A stretch of 63,496 bases of DNA. Source: Saccoglossus kowalevskii (taxonomy: Eukaryota; Hemichordata; Enteropneusta; Harrimaniidae). Made by a program: the position numbers and the translations under genes. Location: positions 89,823 through 153,318 of the forward strand of contig NW_003109083.1 in assembly GCF_000003605.2 (NCBI RefSeq), read 5' to 3'. Shown piece by piece: positions 44,601 to 57,169 of the stretch (position 1 is its first letter; each line of letters begins with the position of its first letter). Under the pieces are notes generated by a model. That model was not told where the DNA came from. It was given only the letters and a program-made list of their open reading frames with translations, and did not search any database.

Positions 44601-47600
44601 ACTGGGAATGAAAAAATGAAACTTTTTTCTGTCATCAACACATAAATTACGATGAGATCCTTAGCCTAAAAAAGGTTAAATTTCTAGACACATAAAATTA
44701 CATGGCTATTCAAAAATAATACAAATAAAAAAGTAAATATACTGCACAAACTTTCAGTAATATGCAGCAAATGAATCGAGGCAAGCAAACAAGTTACAAG
44801 AACAATCTGGAACAAAATCGCTTGCTCAAAATATCATAGCAAAGACTGTTGAATAATTAATTTACCCTTACCAACATGTTCTGTCTGACACAGGATGTGA
44901 AGTATAACAAACACAATATTAATATTAAACACAATTTTAGAGAGGGGTCCAAATACTAGATTTAAAACTGATAAACAAACTTTTTACTCTCCCTTGGATT
45001 AATAGAATCGAAAATGTCTCTCACCCAACATAATATATCAGCAAAAATATCCTTAGTTATTGGGATATTTTGAGAGATAAACGAAAGATAACAATACATT
45101 TTTGGAATATTCAAGATATACTTGTTTTACAAAGAATGGTTCGATTTGTTCTTAATCCACCATGTCATGATGGCATTTTCAACTAACAATAAAATGGTTT
45201 ATAAAAGTCAAATACATTATTAAATAGTGGTGATTCATCGCGTGTCTGATCATCTAAGGTATTGGCACAGTTTTCTCCAATTAGTAGCCATTTCTGTCTC
45301 TTCTTTGAGCGACAAAACAAGTGTGCTATAATTGTTTACTCACATACCACTTATAATCTCTCGTTCAAACTTAAAACAATTATAAATACTTATAGCATAC
45401 CAATATCACTGTAATGATGAATGATTCGACAGGTTGTTACAGTACAAGTTCACACAGATGACACTCCTTCGGTCAATTAAATTTACAATTTACAATTAAC
45501 AATGCAATTAAATTTATTACGTCACGATGCCCATAATCTACATGGTATAAATTATTAGTCCAATGGTTGGGAATACGACAATATTATCAAATAGTAATGT
45601 AGATTTCAACAATTATAATATTTAACCTAGAATCGTATACGTGACCAACAAGTAGTAAACCTACACATGCAATAAGTTTTATTCCGATGTCAGAAACAGT
45701 CAATCTATCTTGAATTATACAACAAAGGTTATAATGTTATAAAAATATGGTTGAGAACTATAAGAATCATGATTACAGAGAAATCTTTTGAAATTTATCT
45801 GCAACGTTGACAGAAATAAGTGTAATAATTGTAACACAATGTAGGAACGGAATGTGGGAATTTAGTAAATACGACAATTCTGGAAATTATTCTATATGTA
45901 AGGCCCCGAGGTAGGACGTAATACAAATTATTTGTAATAAGGTTCACACATGTCAAACCAAACATCTAACTTCTAACAAAGCCAGAAAAGTTGCACACAT
46001 ATTCATAGAGTTTGAAGACAAATTTAACACTAAAAAGGAAAAGCTATTTGCATATTACAGTTTGTAATATTGTACTTATTTGTGTTGTCTGCGCACTTCC
46101 ATTAAACTGAACTGTGTGTTTTGAGAATAAAATGACTGCTTCGGTTTATTACACATTACTAATTACGTCATTGTTATTTCTACAGATTTGATACAGAATA
46201 TCCCGATCATTGAGTGATTTACTGAAAGCTTTCGATTTATTTAAATGTGTAAGTTTTTATCATAGCGCAATGTATACATGGTATATAGTGTTGGGTATAT
46301 TGTGCAGATCTCTTGCACAGACGTCACACCACTTATTACGATATATAACAATATATGCAAATAAAAGCCAATATATTTTGGTTTTCAATTTTTCTGATTT
46401 GATTTGGGTTTGAATCAATATTTATGATGTCGTGAAAACAATTATATTGTATATGTATATTGTATATTTTATCTGCACAAACACGATTTATCCAATTATA
46501 AAAGTTAAAGATTTTATGCTTAGCCAATCGAGTGATGGTTTCAGAGAGATACACTGATGTCTCAAATAAAGGTTTCTGACTTTTGGTTTAAAATCTATGT
46601 CTACACCTAAAAAAGGGTCACATGCTGTTGTTGTTATTATTGTCGTTGTTTTCTCGCGCCTTATTTCAGATACATACGTGTTAAGGTTACATCATCCTGT
46701 GTTTTCATGAACTCGATGAATTTTTTGGTTAATCATATAAGAAGCGGAACGATACAATATGCGAAGCTCGTCCAAAAATAGACTAACTGAGAGTAAATAT
46801 AATTCGCCTTCAATTTGGTTAAAATAATACAGTGAATATGTAAAATTGAGCATAGAACACATTATCTAAATGATAACACCGTGAATTTAAAACCCAATGA
46901 ATATGCCTGAAATGCTAAATCAGTGAAATTTAAACCCATCGAAAATTAGTCATTTTACAGTATAAATTTGTATTATTACTGAGATTCCTTGTAAATGTCA
47001 GACATGGTCGAAATCATATATGCTCATCACGCGCTTAACGCATGTTAGCCACGTACGTTTTGATCTGAGTCCCGACTCTAATAATAATAATAAACATTCT
47101 ATTAATTAACCTGTTATTTTACGCAATAACACCCGCTGTATACCAGATGTAATCGCAATGGCGCTATTATTAGAGAGTTATATTTTACCTAGACCTAGCG
47201 TGAAGACATCGCTTCGCACACGACGCATTGCGACTGTTGCCCACCGTGCATATAACGTAATGCTTTGTTCCCGTTTCAAATGCGTTTCGTTAAGACAAAT
47301 CAAAGATAGCATAGTTGGGAAATTAAAACTTTTCCAGTACACTGTATTACATAATAGTGTTAAACATCTGGTTGAGTGGGCTGATACACGCAACAAAGAT
47401 GCATCAATAGTATAATTTCATCTTTTTCAGAATACTTTCTGTAATTAAATGCAACAGATCTAATTATAGGTTTTTACTATAGGGGTTTATTAAATGACAA
47501 CAATTCTATCAATTCCAAAACAAGATGATTGATAACTGTCGGGAATAGCTTATAGTGTGGTGAATAGAAGCAGCCTGACGTGCTTCCTGTGTCGGTAATC

Positions 47601-48811
47601 AGTGAAGATACGTTAAGAACCAGAGTGATTATTAAGTGTACCGTGTCACGTAATCCCTCTTCCACCCCATTATTTCAGCCACAATTACTCCGCATATACC
47701 CCTCAATCATTAGACAATGTGATACGCAATGTTACATTCAGCGATTCACATCTGCTGAAGCCGTTTACGACAAATGCAGACACAGTGATCATCATACGAC
47801 CGTGTGCAAAATACAAACAATACATGCAACATATAGCAACATCAACTTTTGATTTGCAACGGATTCAACCAATTTTGAAACTGCCATCGCATTTGTCTAA
47901 AAATTACTTTGTAACGCTTGTAATAATGATGGTTAAAGTGTAGCCATGTCTCGGTGTATTTGCGACTGCTTGACATATTTTACTGTATCAACTTTTCTAT
48001 AACATATTGTAAATCGTATGCATTTTTAGTCTTTAAAATAATCGACAAAATTCACAACGCGATATATTATCATATAGTAATTTAACATTAAAGTGATGTT
48101 ATTGCATTACTTATTATTACTTTATTGCGATATATTAAAACAACTTTCATTGACGTAAATGATCACTACATTTACTAAAACAACTGATCGAATCAAGTTA
48201 GGTTAAATTGGCAACAGCTGTAAAGAACCTCCAACTGTAAAACTTCATGCGATAATAATTGAATCCTGCCTCACATCTATTGAATGTTTTTGACGTTAAG
48301 CGCAAGAAGAACGAGGAGCATGCACTTAAATACGTCATCAATCACGCCATACTCAGACGTGAATGGGGTCGATGACACTGCGATTACAATTTCGAACACA
48401 TGGATGAATATATTCTGTGATATGTATCAATATGAAATTAAATATACATGAAAAGTGTGCTAAAATATACAAAATATAGGTTTCACTTAACAATTACTTG
48501 TACAAGTATACGGTGTATAGAAAATAAGGTCTATAGTATAAATAACTCTTATATTCTAATGTTGTGTATTACATAAGCTTAACGTCACCAACATATGACT
48601 GGCAAAGCACATTGTTTCAATAATAAATTACGTAATTTAAATTTAGCAGAGGACTTGAATAATTTACATGTATTAAAACGGCAACAAGGCTGGTGCATGA
48701 CTATTACGCAAATATCATAACCATGTAAATGTTTTTCAAGTTGAGACATTATAATCTTACATTGAAATCGTAGCGTTATATAAATATAACATAACTTATA
48801 CATGTATTATT
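41641..48811. other. AT-rich sequence, no gene supported
   Basis: About 7 kb. Two related stretches near 42130 and 42375 share a CCTTTTGTCC(C/T)AAAA-TT(A/T)GCC core and may be copies of an unnamed repeat. A GTT/ATT simple run lies near 46630. Small frames (for example 43051-43251, 44203-44388, 47158-47415, 47580-47852) show no domain or splice evidence. Confidence 0.45.
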
Positions 48812-48929
48812 CTTTATGGACTGGATACGGATTTTGCGGCCCGAGGTCGTGCGGCGGAAGCGCCCGAGCTTGCGAGGGCGCGTAAGCCGTACGATCGAGG
48901 GCAGCAAAAGCCGTATCCAATCCATAAAG
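48812..48929. repeat. 118-bp GC-rich palindrome
   Basis: It begins CTTTATGGACTGGATACGG and ends with the complement of CTTTATGGATTGGATACGG. The symmetry continues to the centre, where GCGCCC and GGGCGC oppose each other. I count only about a dozen mismatched pairs. GC content is about 60 percent in surroundings near one third. Either strand could fold into one long hairpin. No target duplication and no coding potential were seen. It could be a tiny foldback or MITE-like element or a structural RNA. Confidence 0.8.
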
Positions 48930-49693
48930 GTTTTATCATATACCTTATATGAAAATAAAAGTCTTTAGTTATGTTATTTTTCGCTCGTCTAGCCAAAAAG
49001 AAAACCTATTCGATTTTATCCGAGTTTCGATACGGGCCTTTTTACTGGCGTGGATTTATACGGAGGATTCTAAACGACGCAAATGCGTCAACATCTGTCA
49101 CACAATAAACAAACGAATGTCAACAAATATATCCACAAATTACGATTTAATGAAACAGAAACTGAACGTAAATTTATAACAATTTTTTAACGGTAATAAA
49201 TACGAACTTATTATAAACTTAAGAATGGACACTACAGTCCAGCTAAGTTTGTCATTTACTGACCGTTCGACAACGGACGTTTTCTTGGAGCTGATGTTGT
49301 AGCCGCAGACATGTTGATTTCACAGTTATTAAAAAACCGTAGTCGATAAACGAGAAAAAAATGCTTGAAAAGAAGCAGTTTGGTTTACAGTTCCAGATTC
49401 TGGCGTAGCTCAACTAAGAATATATGAAATGCGCCGATGATCTTCCGTTGTCAGACAGTATCGTCACAGTCAGCTGGCACCAATGCAAGCTGAATGTGAG
49501 TATCGTAGTGCTTGAACACTTGACACGTTTTTGTGACCAGCTATATTTATGATTGGTTGTGGTAGAATGCCGGCTTTCGTCAGGGTAATAATGAGTCCAA
49601 CTGGTCTTTCGGTACATTTCCCATCCACAAAATAATATCATCAGCCATTATCGAAGCGCAGACTCAAATCAATTGTTTGTAAACAGAAAGTAG
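48930..49693. other. AT-rich sequence with no recognised gene
   Basis: Small frames at 48949-49179 plus and 49414-49641 minus have no family resemblance. Nothing else seen. Confidence 0.5.
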
Positions 49694-49884
49694 TTCCAGG
49701 AAATAGGAAACAATTGTTAACAAATTAATTATTATTTAATTCCATGTGATCATTAACCGAGAATATTATCATATTCTTCTTGTACCCGTTACATTTTAAG
49801 CATTGGTTTGATATGTTTGTATATGGGCCGGTGGCCTAGGAAAGCAATAAATACTTATTATTATTATTAATTTCCAGGAAATAG
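49694..49884 (+). mobile_element. Short retroposon (5'-truncated LINE or SINE) with target duplication
   Basis: TTCCAGGAAATAG occurs at 49694-49706 and again at 49872-49884, a perfect 13-base direct repeat enclosing about 165 bases. The insert ends ATGGGCCGGTGGCCTAGG, then AATAAATA and a (TTA)n tail. That layout, a small GGCC-GGCC stem, a polyadenylation-like hexamer, a simple-repeat tail and then the target duplication, is typical of a non-LTR retroposon 3' end. No internal promoter boxes were recognised, so LINE versus SINE is open. The perfect duplication suggests the insertion is fairly young. Confidence 0.65.
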
Positions 49885-50080
49885 ACGCGTTTACCAAATG
49901 TGGTAAACGGGGCCCGGGCGTGATATGGAAAATTATTGCACGGCTCGCGCATCGGTATTCCCATAGCGTTACGAGGCCGGGCAATACGAGGTATATGATA
50001 AAATCTAATATTGAATACGAATTGTAAACAGAAAATGAGTAAATAAAATATACCTTACATATATTAGTACACTGTATGGG

Positions 50081-50644
50081 ATAATCCAAGTAATCATTCC
50101 TGACAAAGGTAATCAAAGAGATCATTCCTGACAAAGATAATCCAAGAGATCATTCCTGACAAAGATAGTCCAAGAGATCATTCCTGACAAAGATAATCCA
50201 AGAGATCATTCCTGACAAAGATAGTCCAAGAGATCATTCCTGACAAAGATAGTCCAAGAGATCATTCTTGACAAAGATAGTCCAAGAGATCATTTCTGAC
50301 AAAGATAGTCCAAGAGATCATTTCTGACAAAGATAGTCCAAGAGATCATTCCTGACAAAGATAGTCCAAGAGATCATTTCTGACAAAGATAGTCCAAGAG
50401 ATCATTTCTGACAAAGATAGTCCAAGAGATCATTTCTGACAAAGATAGTCCAAGAGATCATTTCTGACAAAGATAGTCCAAGAGATCATTTCTGACAAAG
50501 ATAGTCCAAGAGATCATTCCCGACAAAGATAGTCCAAGAGATCATTCCCAACAAAGATAATCCAAGAGATCATTCCTGGCAAAGATAATCCAAGTGATCA
50601 TCCCTGGCAAAGATAATCCAAAAGATCATTCCTGGCAAAGATAG
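50081..50644. repeat. 28-bp minisatellite, about 20 copies
   Basis: The unit is GATA(G/A)TCCAAGAGATCATT followed by (T/C)CTGACAAA. The central copies are nearly identical; the outer ones differ (GATAATCC on both flanks, CTGGCAAA at the right end), the usual pattern of decay from the edges. It has no open frame of interest. Confidence 0.95.
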
Positions 50645-50785
50645 ATACCACCACTACAGTAAATGTGTACAAAAGAATATGACTTATCGTGTTATGTGGC
50701 TTTCAATATATTGGAAACATGGTGCATGGTTTTTAGGATAGGGCAACTTTCAAAATGATATTGGCAAAAGGTACAAAGATTCTCA

Positions 50786-51275
50786 AATTCGATGAATTGT
50801 TTGATGATAATTACCACATTTGATAATTTGTTTGATTGGATTATCAATTTTGATAATTTGTTTGATGATAATTACCACATTTGATAATTTGTTTGATGAT
50901 AATAATCACATTTGATAATTTGTTTGATTACATTATCAATTTTGATAATTTGTTTGTTGAGATTGTCACATTTGCTAATTTGTTTGATGATAATAATCAC
51001 ATTTGATAATTTGTTTGATGATAATTATCACATTTCTTAATTTTGTTGATGATAATAACCACATTTTATAATTTGTTTGATGGGATTATCACATTTGCTA
51101 ATGTTTTGATGATAATTACCACATTTGCTAACTTGTTTGATGAGATTGTCACATTTGCTAATATTTTTGATTGGATTATCAATTTTGATAATTTGTTTGA
51201 TGGGATTATCACATTTGTTATTTTTTTATGATAATTACCGCATTTGCTAATCTGTTTGATGAGATTATCACATTT
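50786..51275. repeat. 30-31-bp minisatellite, about 16 copies, two unit types
   Basis: Two unit types are mixed: GATAATTTGTTTGATGATAA plus TTACCACATTT, and GATAATTTGTTTGATTGGAT plus TATCAATTTT. Several units read TTTGCTAA or GAGATTGTCACA instead. The frames open on both strands (51043-51231 plus, 51066-51296 minus) arise because the unit length is near a multiple of three, and they are not genes. Confidence 0.93.
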
Positions 51276-52074
51276 GTGGGTTGCAATTGATATCACATGG
51301 CGGATATTTTGGTGGGATATAAAATGAGTTAAATTCTTTTTTTGTATAATATTATTTAATGAATGGGGATTTGTATGTCACAGTATGTTACTATTAAACA
51401 TCATCAAACATCTGCTTCTCGGTGGATTGACACTGTATGAAAGCAGACGTGACGTCTAGTCAAGTGTCTGTGTTGTGACTTGCTATTTGAATAGGAGTGC
51501 ACAGGTGTACCTGATAAAACATTCACAGAGGTAATAAACTTATATCCTGGCGTGTTACCATTGAGAAGCCCAATGAGAGACATATGTCAGGCCCGTCCCA
51601 ACAATTCAATTGCACTCTCACTGTCACAGTAGCAATGATTACTATGTATTTAAATCTCCACGTGCTGTATTATGTAATTTTTTTGCTCAAACAGACACAC
51701 GTATGTATGAATTCCAACGTTGTCTGCAATTTACAATTACATGTTACGCATTGAAATTACGCAATTAGCAAATAATGTCATGATTTAAGATCAGCCTTAA
51801 ATTCTTTCAGCGATGTCTGGATATCGGGGTATGTACAATCCAGCTATAGGTAATGTTAATAGCAATTGCATTTATGTGTTCAACACTGAATATCATGCGA
51901 AGCACGCACGCTACTGACTCTACTGTAATCATACTTGTACAGCATTAACGTTTACGACGTGAAGCCCCCATCATCATCATCATCATCGACGACATGTTGC
52001 ATAATGTAGGCTAATATCGCAACATGCTAGTTTTTTTTTTCATTTATTATTAATTCCTGCTATCTCGAAACTGG
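51276..52074. other. AT-rich sequence with no recognised gene
   Basis: Only a short CAT microsatellite near 51971 and a T run near 52030 stand out. Confidence 0.5.
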
Positions 52075-52620
52075 ACCGCGGTCATGAATGGACATATTTC
52101 ATTCAAACTTAGTATGTTCATTGAATGTCATTTTATTCAGATCGGATTGAAAAAGACCGTCTGGTGGCCAGTTTGTTTTAACAAACAGAGTTCTCAAACA
52201 TTCTTTTCCCGATATTATTCAAACGTTTCACACACATTACACATTATATCATACACAAGCACATACATTTGTTCAATGAACAAATTCAAGATGGCCGAAT
52301 GGCGGCCATTTGTGTACCAACAATTCATCAAAATCAAGCATTTCTGCCATTTAGGAAATGAATCTCGGACATGTTTCATTCAAATTTGGTATGTCCATTA
52401 ACCATAATGGATTCTTGATTCAATATGCTGACTGGTGGCCATTTTGTTTTTAATGAATGTTATTTTTGGAGCTATATTGCTAACATGGATGGACTGATCA
52501 TGTTCAAAATTTACACAAACATAATGTAAAATGTTTCAAAATCTGATTCAAGATGGCTTATCATCATTTTCGTGCTAGACATGCCATCATTAAACACATC
52601 ATGTCCACTAATCATACAAC
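52075..52620. repeat. Diverged tandem repeat, period about 120-140 bp, GGCGGCCATTTTG core
   Basis: Four related segments carry GGTGGCCAGTTTG (about 52162), GGCGGCCATTTGTG (about 52302), GGTGGCCATTTTGTTTT (about 52434) and AAGATGGCTTATCATC (about 52549). Each is accompanied by CATT(C/A)AAA(C/T)TT(A/G)GTATGT(T/C)CATT-like and GATTCAAGATGG-like sequence. The copies are old. I have seen this style of repeat described in lophotrochozoan genomes, but I cannot name the family. Confidence 0.65.
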
Positions 52621-54900
52621 GATGTCTATATTTGACATTTAAAATTGAATGTTATTAAATTTAAGATATGAAGGGGTTGGGGTCTTAATCGTAAATATTG
52701 ATGCTGTGGATGATTGATCTGTACCGTTTATACAGATAATGATTACAGTGACACATACGTACAATGGTTTAACATAACGTGAGGTAAGGTTCTCGGTAGA
52801 AAAACCCCTGTATGTATTACCTGTATTTATCTGTATTGCTAGAATGTATCCGTGCATAAAGGCGCGCAATAACAATGATGCATTAGATGATATATATCTT
52901 TGCCACCCCAGATTATACAATGCACTGATCCGACTAATGAAATACCTTTTATGAGAAATAATATGCTCTCACCAAATTTTGTCACATGCTGGTCAAAGCC
53001 ACATTTTCAACACTGTTTTGTTCATGGGAAAATAATTGTACTTCCATACGGATCCGTCATACACGTTCAATCCCTGCTATAAATCTTGATGTATACAAAA
53101 CAACGTTTTCTTGTTAATTATAGTTCTATTTCTGGCATCACCATGCTGAACTGTAATGTCAGAATAAATGTGTGAAGTGATTTGAATACCCGACATTAAA
53201 CGTTAAATTAGTTGGGATTTGAAAGCTAGTATTCTAAGCTCATTGTGCTTGGATGATTTTTCATGCTCGTCGCTCATCTTTTATTCCATTCTATCGAATC
53301 CATGATTCTATCTGACAAGCAGGACTTGTTTTCAAATCAGTCTTCGCAATCAAACACTGTGCGTTTTATCCGCAGCATCACACAGGCATTAATCCGACGA
53401 GAAATAGAAAACTGCTTAGAAAATATATTATAATTCCTATTATGTGATGTGATTGGTGATAAAAAAGGTATATGATAATCCCCTGTCAGTAATACGTATA
53501 ATTGATGATCGCTGATACAATCTCTGTATTTATAAAAACAGAATAATTTCCGTGTAGATGTCTAGATAACCCCCGACATACGTAATTTGTTGCACTTTGT
53601 GGGTGACATGTTGATCTCCATCAGAACGCGTGATGCCACGTATCACTTGATCCTTTTTCGACCCCTTGAAAAATATCTCCACAGTTATATAAAAATATTG
53701 CTAAAACAATACAATAAATAAAATATATATATATAACTATCGCAAATGTCATAAGTTGCATACATTATGTGTTTTATCGAATCATGTACATGGTCTTACT
53801 AGCAATCTATACTCGAAAAGAATTCGTACTCTCACGTAATCACAGCTATATTGACCGTAGTTACAATAACGCCAATCAAGCTCGTACGTGATATCTACAA
53901 TGTCGGCATAGGACTAGTCAAGAGTGACAACATACACAATGGTCAAATTTAAGTTTTGACAAGAATGATTTGCCTCCTTACTGTAAGTTGTGCTGTGTAT
54001 GCATGGGTTATTTCCTTCATTATGTAAAAATATTAGATGAGTTTGCGAAAATAAGTACATGTTGTATTCGGGAAGGCAGTTGGATGAAGCTACTCATTAC
54101 TTTGCTACTGCGTAATGAACAAGATGCAGGAGTTCGTGTTAAGGTGTTTACGTCAGGCATAATTATCGTCTTAGCTGTGACATGTCGTTATTCTCAACTT
54201 CTTTTCATCTTGTCACATATTTTACTGAAATGATAGTCACACTACCTGCTATAAGTATTATAAGTAGCTATAACCTTTTTAATATATGACAGCGTCAGAA
54301 CTAATAATTGTGTTATTTGTAAAACACGCTACCACTACTACTGTAGTGTACAATGTCTAATGATACAACTATTTGTCATTCCAAACATTATGTAACACCG
54401 GCTGCGAATTGGGTTACGGGTCACTACTTCGTATGAATTCGTGCGTAATGAGGTATTGCGTAAATACTAAATACATTGTGACGGTAAGAATAAACTTAAG
54501 TAAATATTCAACAATATTGCATCGAGTTTTGTTTATGCTATTGAAATATTAAAAAGCCTTTTGATTCGTCTTTTACTTTTATATTTTCAAAAACACCTGT
54601 GTTCAATGTATTAAGCTGGTTTACGCGATATAATGCTAGTATCTACCATTCTATTGATGTGCGTAGAGCGATATGACAAACATATCGAACATCGAATGGT
54701 TTGGATTAGTGGTATTGAACTGGATGTAAAACTCAATTATTGGTTAACTTTGTATATTGTATACTTAATGTTTCACATTTAGACTTTTAATTATTCTGCT
54801 AACGTACATTGTTCAATTCCCTGACGTAGATGGAAGTAAATATACATTGAATACATTAAATATACAATGAATGTCAATTCCATAACTCACGTTACCGAAC
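52621..54900. other. AT-rich sequence with no recognised gene
   Basis: No exon, repeat array or element seen. The frame at 53970-54233 has no family resemblance. Confidence 0.5.
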
Positions 54901-54959
54901 GTTTGATTGCTACTCAAGATAAACATACGCTGCTTATGGGTCGTGGATTTGCTGAAATT

Positions 54960-55140
54960 ACAGCTCAATTCTACAAATTCCCGTTAGAGGAAATGTCTCA
55001 TTAACCCGCTGCTAGCCAAACGGACTGTAAATAAGCTGGTCGAGGAAATAAATAAAGTAGAAGAGTCAATTAGTGCTGACCATTATACTCTGTATCCAGC
55101 AATAAAGTAAAGTGCATATTTATTGTTTTACAGCGAGAGT
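54960..55140. repeat. Outlying copy of the 58.1-58.3 kb duplicated segment
   Basis: CCCGTTAGAGGAAATGTCTC, then TTAACCCGCTGCTAGC, GACTGTA, GAGGAAATAAATAAAGTAGA and GCAATAAAGTAAAGTGCATA line up with CCCGTTAGGGGAAAAATGTC and the following segment at 58140-58290. Similarity is high enough to be clear by eye but has many small differences. Confidence 0.75.
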
Positions 55141-55238
55141 GCAATTATACAAATACTCATTGTTTTACTCATAATTCATGTGTCGTTCTAATGGTAGCCA
55201 TTAAATTAGATTAAAGAAGAACCGTCTTTTTCCCAGGG

Positions 55239-55735
55239 ACTAAGTGCTCATGGGTAATTTCAATTCCAGAACACTGCCTTCGTTCACTTTATAAACTAGT
55301 GCTTATCCCCTCTGTTCCATTAATCCCTAAAATCAACAACTGGGGTAAACATCTTCTGACATAGATCCAAAGAATCTTATTTAAAGATGCAATATGGAAG
55401 AAAACATAAATTTTGAATTATAGATGTTCAATACTCCATACCATAGACCAAATCAAAACATTAAATGCTAATATACAAAAAAATATTGGCTACAGTGTTA
55501 TTTTTATATTTTCTGTATTTTGAACAATTTTTCTTTTGTGAATTGACCATATTCATTGGAATGTTGTTTTCCTTGTGCGTGTGTACACAATTTGTGTGTA
55601 TAACACGAAGACAATAAGTGCTCATGGGTATTTTCAATTACAAAACTCCGCCCCCATTCACTGTATAAACTAATGCTCATCCTCCCCGACCCATTAATAA
55701 ACAACTGTAAACATCCTTTGAAATGAATACAAATT
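55239..55735. repeat. Direct repeat of about 125 bp, spaced 373 bp
   Basis: Copies at about 55239-55365 and 55612-55735 share TAAGTGCTCATGGGTA(A/T)TTT, then CACT(T/G)TATAAACTA(G/A)TGCT, CCATTAAT and AACAACTG(G/T)..GTAAACATC. No coding frame is common to both. Confidence 0.75.
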
Positions 55736-56209
55736 ATAAACTGGACACAAGTAGGTAATTCGTGTCAAACGACACTAGCCGGTTGTTTGGTAATACAAGC
55801 AACAAAATATGCAAATTCATATTTATAGGCACACAGACAATAAGTGAAATAGACACACTAATGAATTTCCGAATTTGGAAATGAATGCAGACGAGAGCTG
55901 CTCGTTGCGTGAACCCGGCTGCTCCTGGTCGGGCAAACATGACTGCAAAATGAAAGCAATTCAAGCTGGTGTTTCCTCATTATAAAACCAATAGTCCAAC
56001 TGATACTGAACACAAAATCATACTCTTGCTAAAAGCCACGACTATATGGTTGCGTCACAGACAGTAAAAGTTGGATCAATGCACACAGGCATATGTGTTT
56101 ATACTGGGATTGTCACACAAAAGAATGTATTAGTCCCCGTCGAACAAAGTACGCCCGAGGTTAGCTAGCAGTCATATTTCAGAACCATCTAAACCGAATC
56201 CATTCATTC

Positions 56210-56600
56210 TTTACATGTGTCTAGTACATTATGTGGGACATAAGCATTTAGTGGCTTAGTGATTCGATCAAAGATGGTTGATTGGCAGCCATCTTGGTTT
56301 TTTGAAAGTGCAGTATCTTTGACATGCTTTGTTCTCTGGTATATACACTATACATGTTGAGATACATGTTCATGATGATTTGACTCGCGATTGGATACAA
56401 AATGACAACCGGCAGCCATATTGTTTTTTGAAATGTTTTTTTTCTTCAAATTATACTTTAACATGGTAGGATATATGTTCAACATTCGAATAAAAGATAG
56501 CTACCCTATGTACCATTTTCAATGATAATTAGCACATATGTCATAAATGAATTCATGTTTAATTGTGATTTGATTAAAGATTGTAGGGATACATGTCCCT
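56210..56600. repeat. Diverged tandem repeat, period about 128 bp, GGCAGCCATNTTG core
   Basis: TTGGCAGCCATCTTGGTTTT (about 56281) and CCGGCAGCCATATTGTTTTT (about 56409) are each followed by TTGAAA and preceded by a GAT(C/A)(A/C)AA-A-TG-like lead. This is the same general repeat as at 52075-52620, probably another old local array. Confidence 0.65.
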
Positions 56601-57169
56601 TACTACTATATATCTGATATCCATGTACTGTCTCGTGTTTTTGTCACATATTCCGCTGCTGCAATAAAACACGCCTATGTTTAGTTGTAGCAATATCTTC
56701 CAAGGGTTGTATTAAACTTTCAACGTTAAATAATAATAAAAAAATAATAAATAAATAGAACATTTAAGATAACATGGGTGATTCTGGTCGATTCACGCAA
56801 GGCTTCACAAAGTCCGCCATTTTAGAATTGCGTAGTGGTGATCTGTTGATTCGTTGTGTGTACATTGTGTGCATCGAATCCAAAGTTCAAAATGACGAGA
56901 ATTGCTTCGTCATAAGAACCTTACCACCATCGGTCATCCAAGTTCAATGTGACAGATCATTACGTATAGAATAATCTCTCAAATAACATGCATATACACA
57001 CACGGAGTACACGCGAGGGAAGAATATATTGACATATACAATTTTAATATTCAACGATGATTTCCAAATATAATAGTAAGAAATAAAAAGTAGAGTGAAA
57101 TGTTTCGAAATTACAAACGATTAAATTGGAATATTTTTTTCGAAGCATCCCCGCCAGGATGCTTGTTAC

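Noticed and set aside
50081-50644. CRISPR-like regular array
   Set aside because: The repeats are head-to-tail with no unique spacers, in an animal genome.
51043-51296. Repetitive Ile/Phe/Asn-rich frames on both strands
   Set aside because: They are translations of the 30-bp minisatellite; a unit length near a multiple of three keeps frames open.
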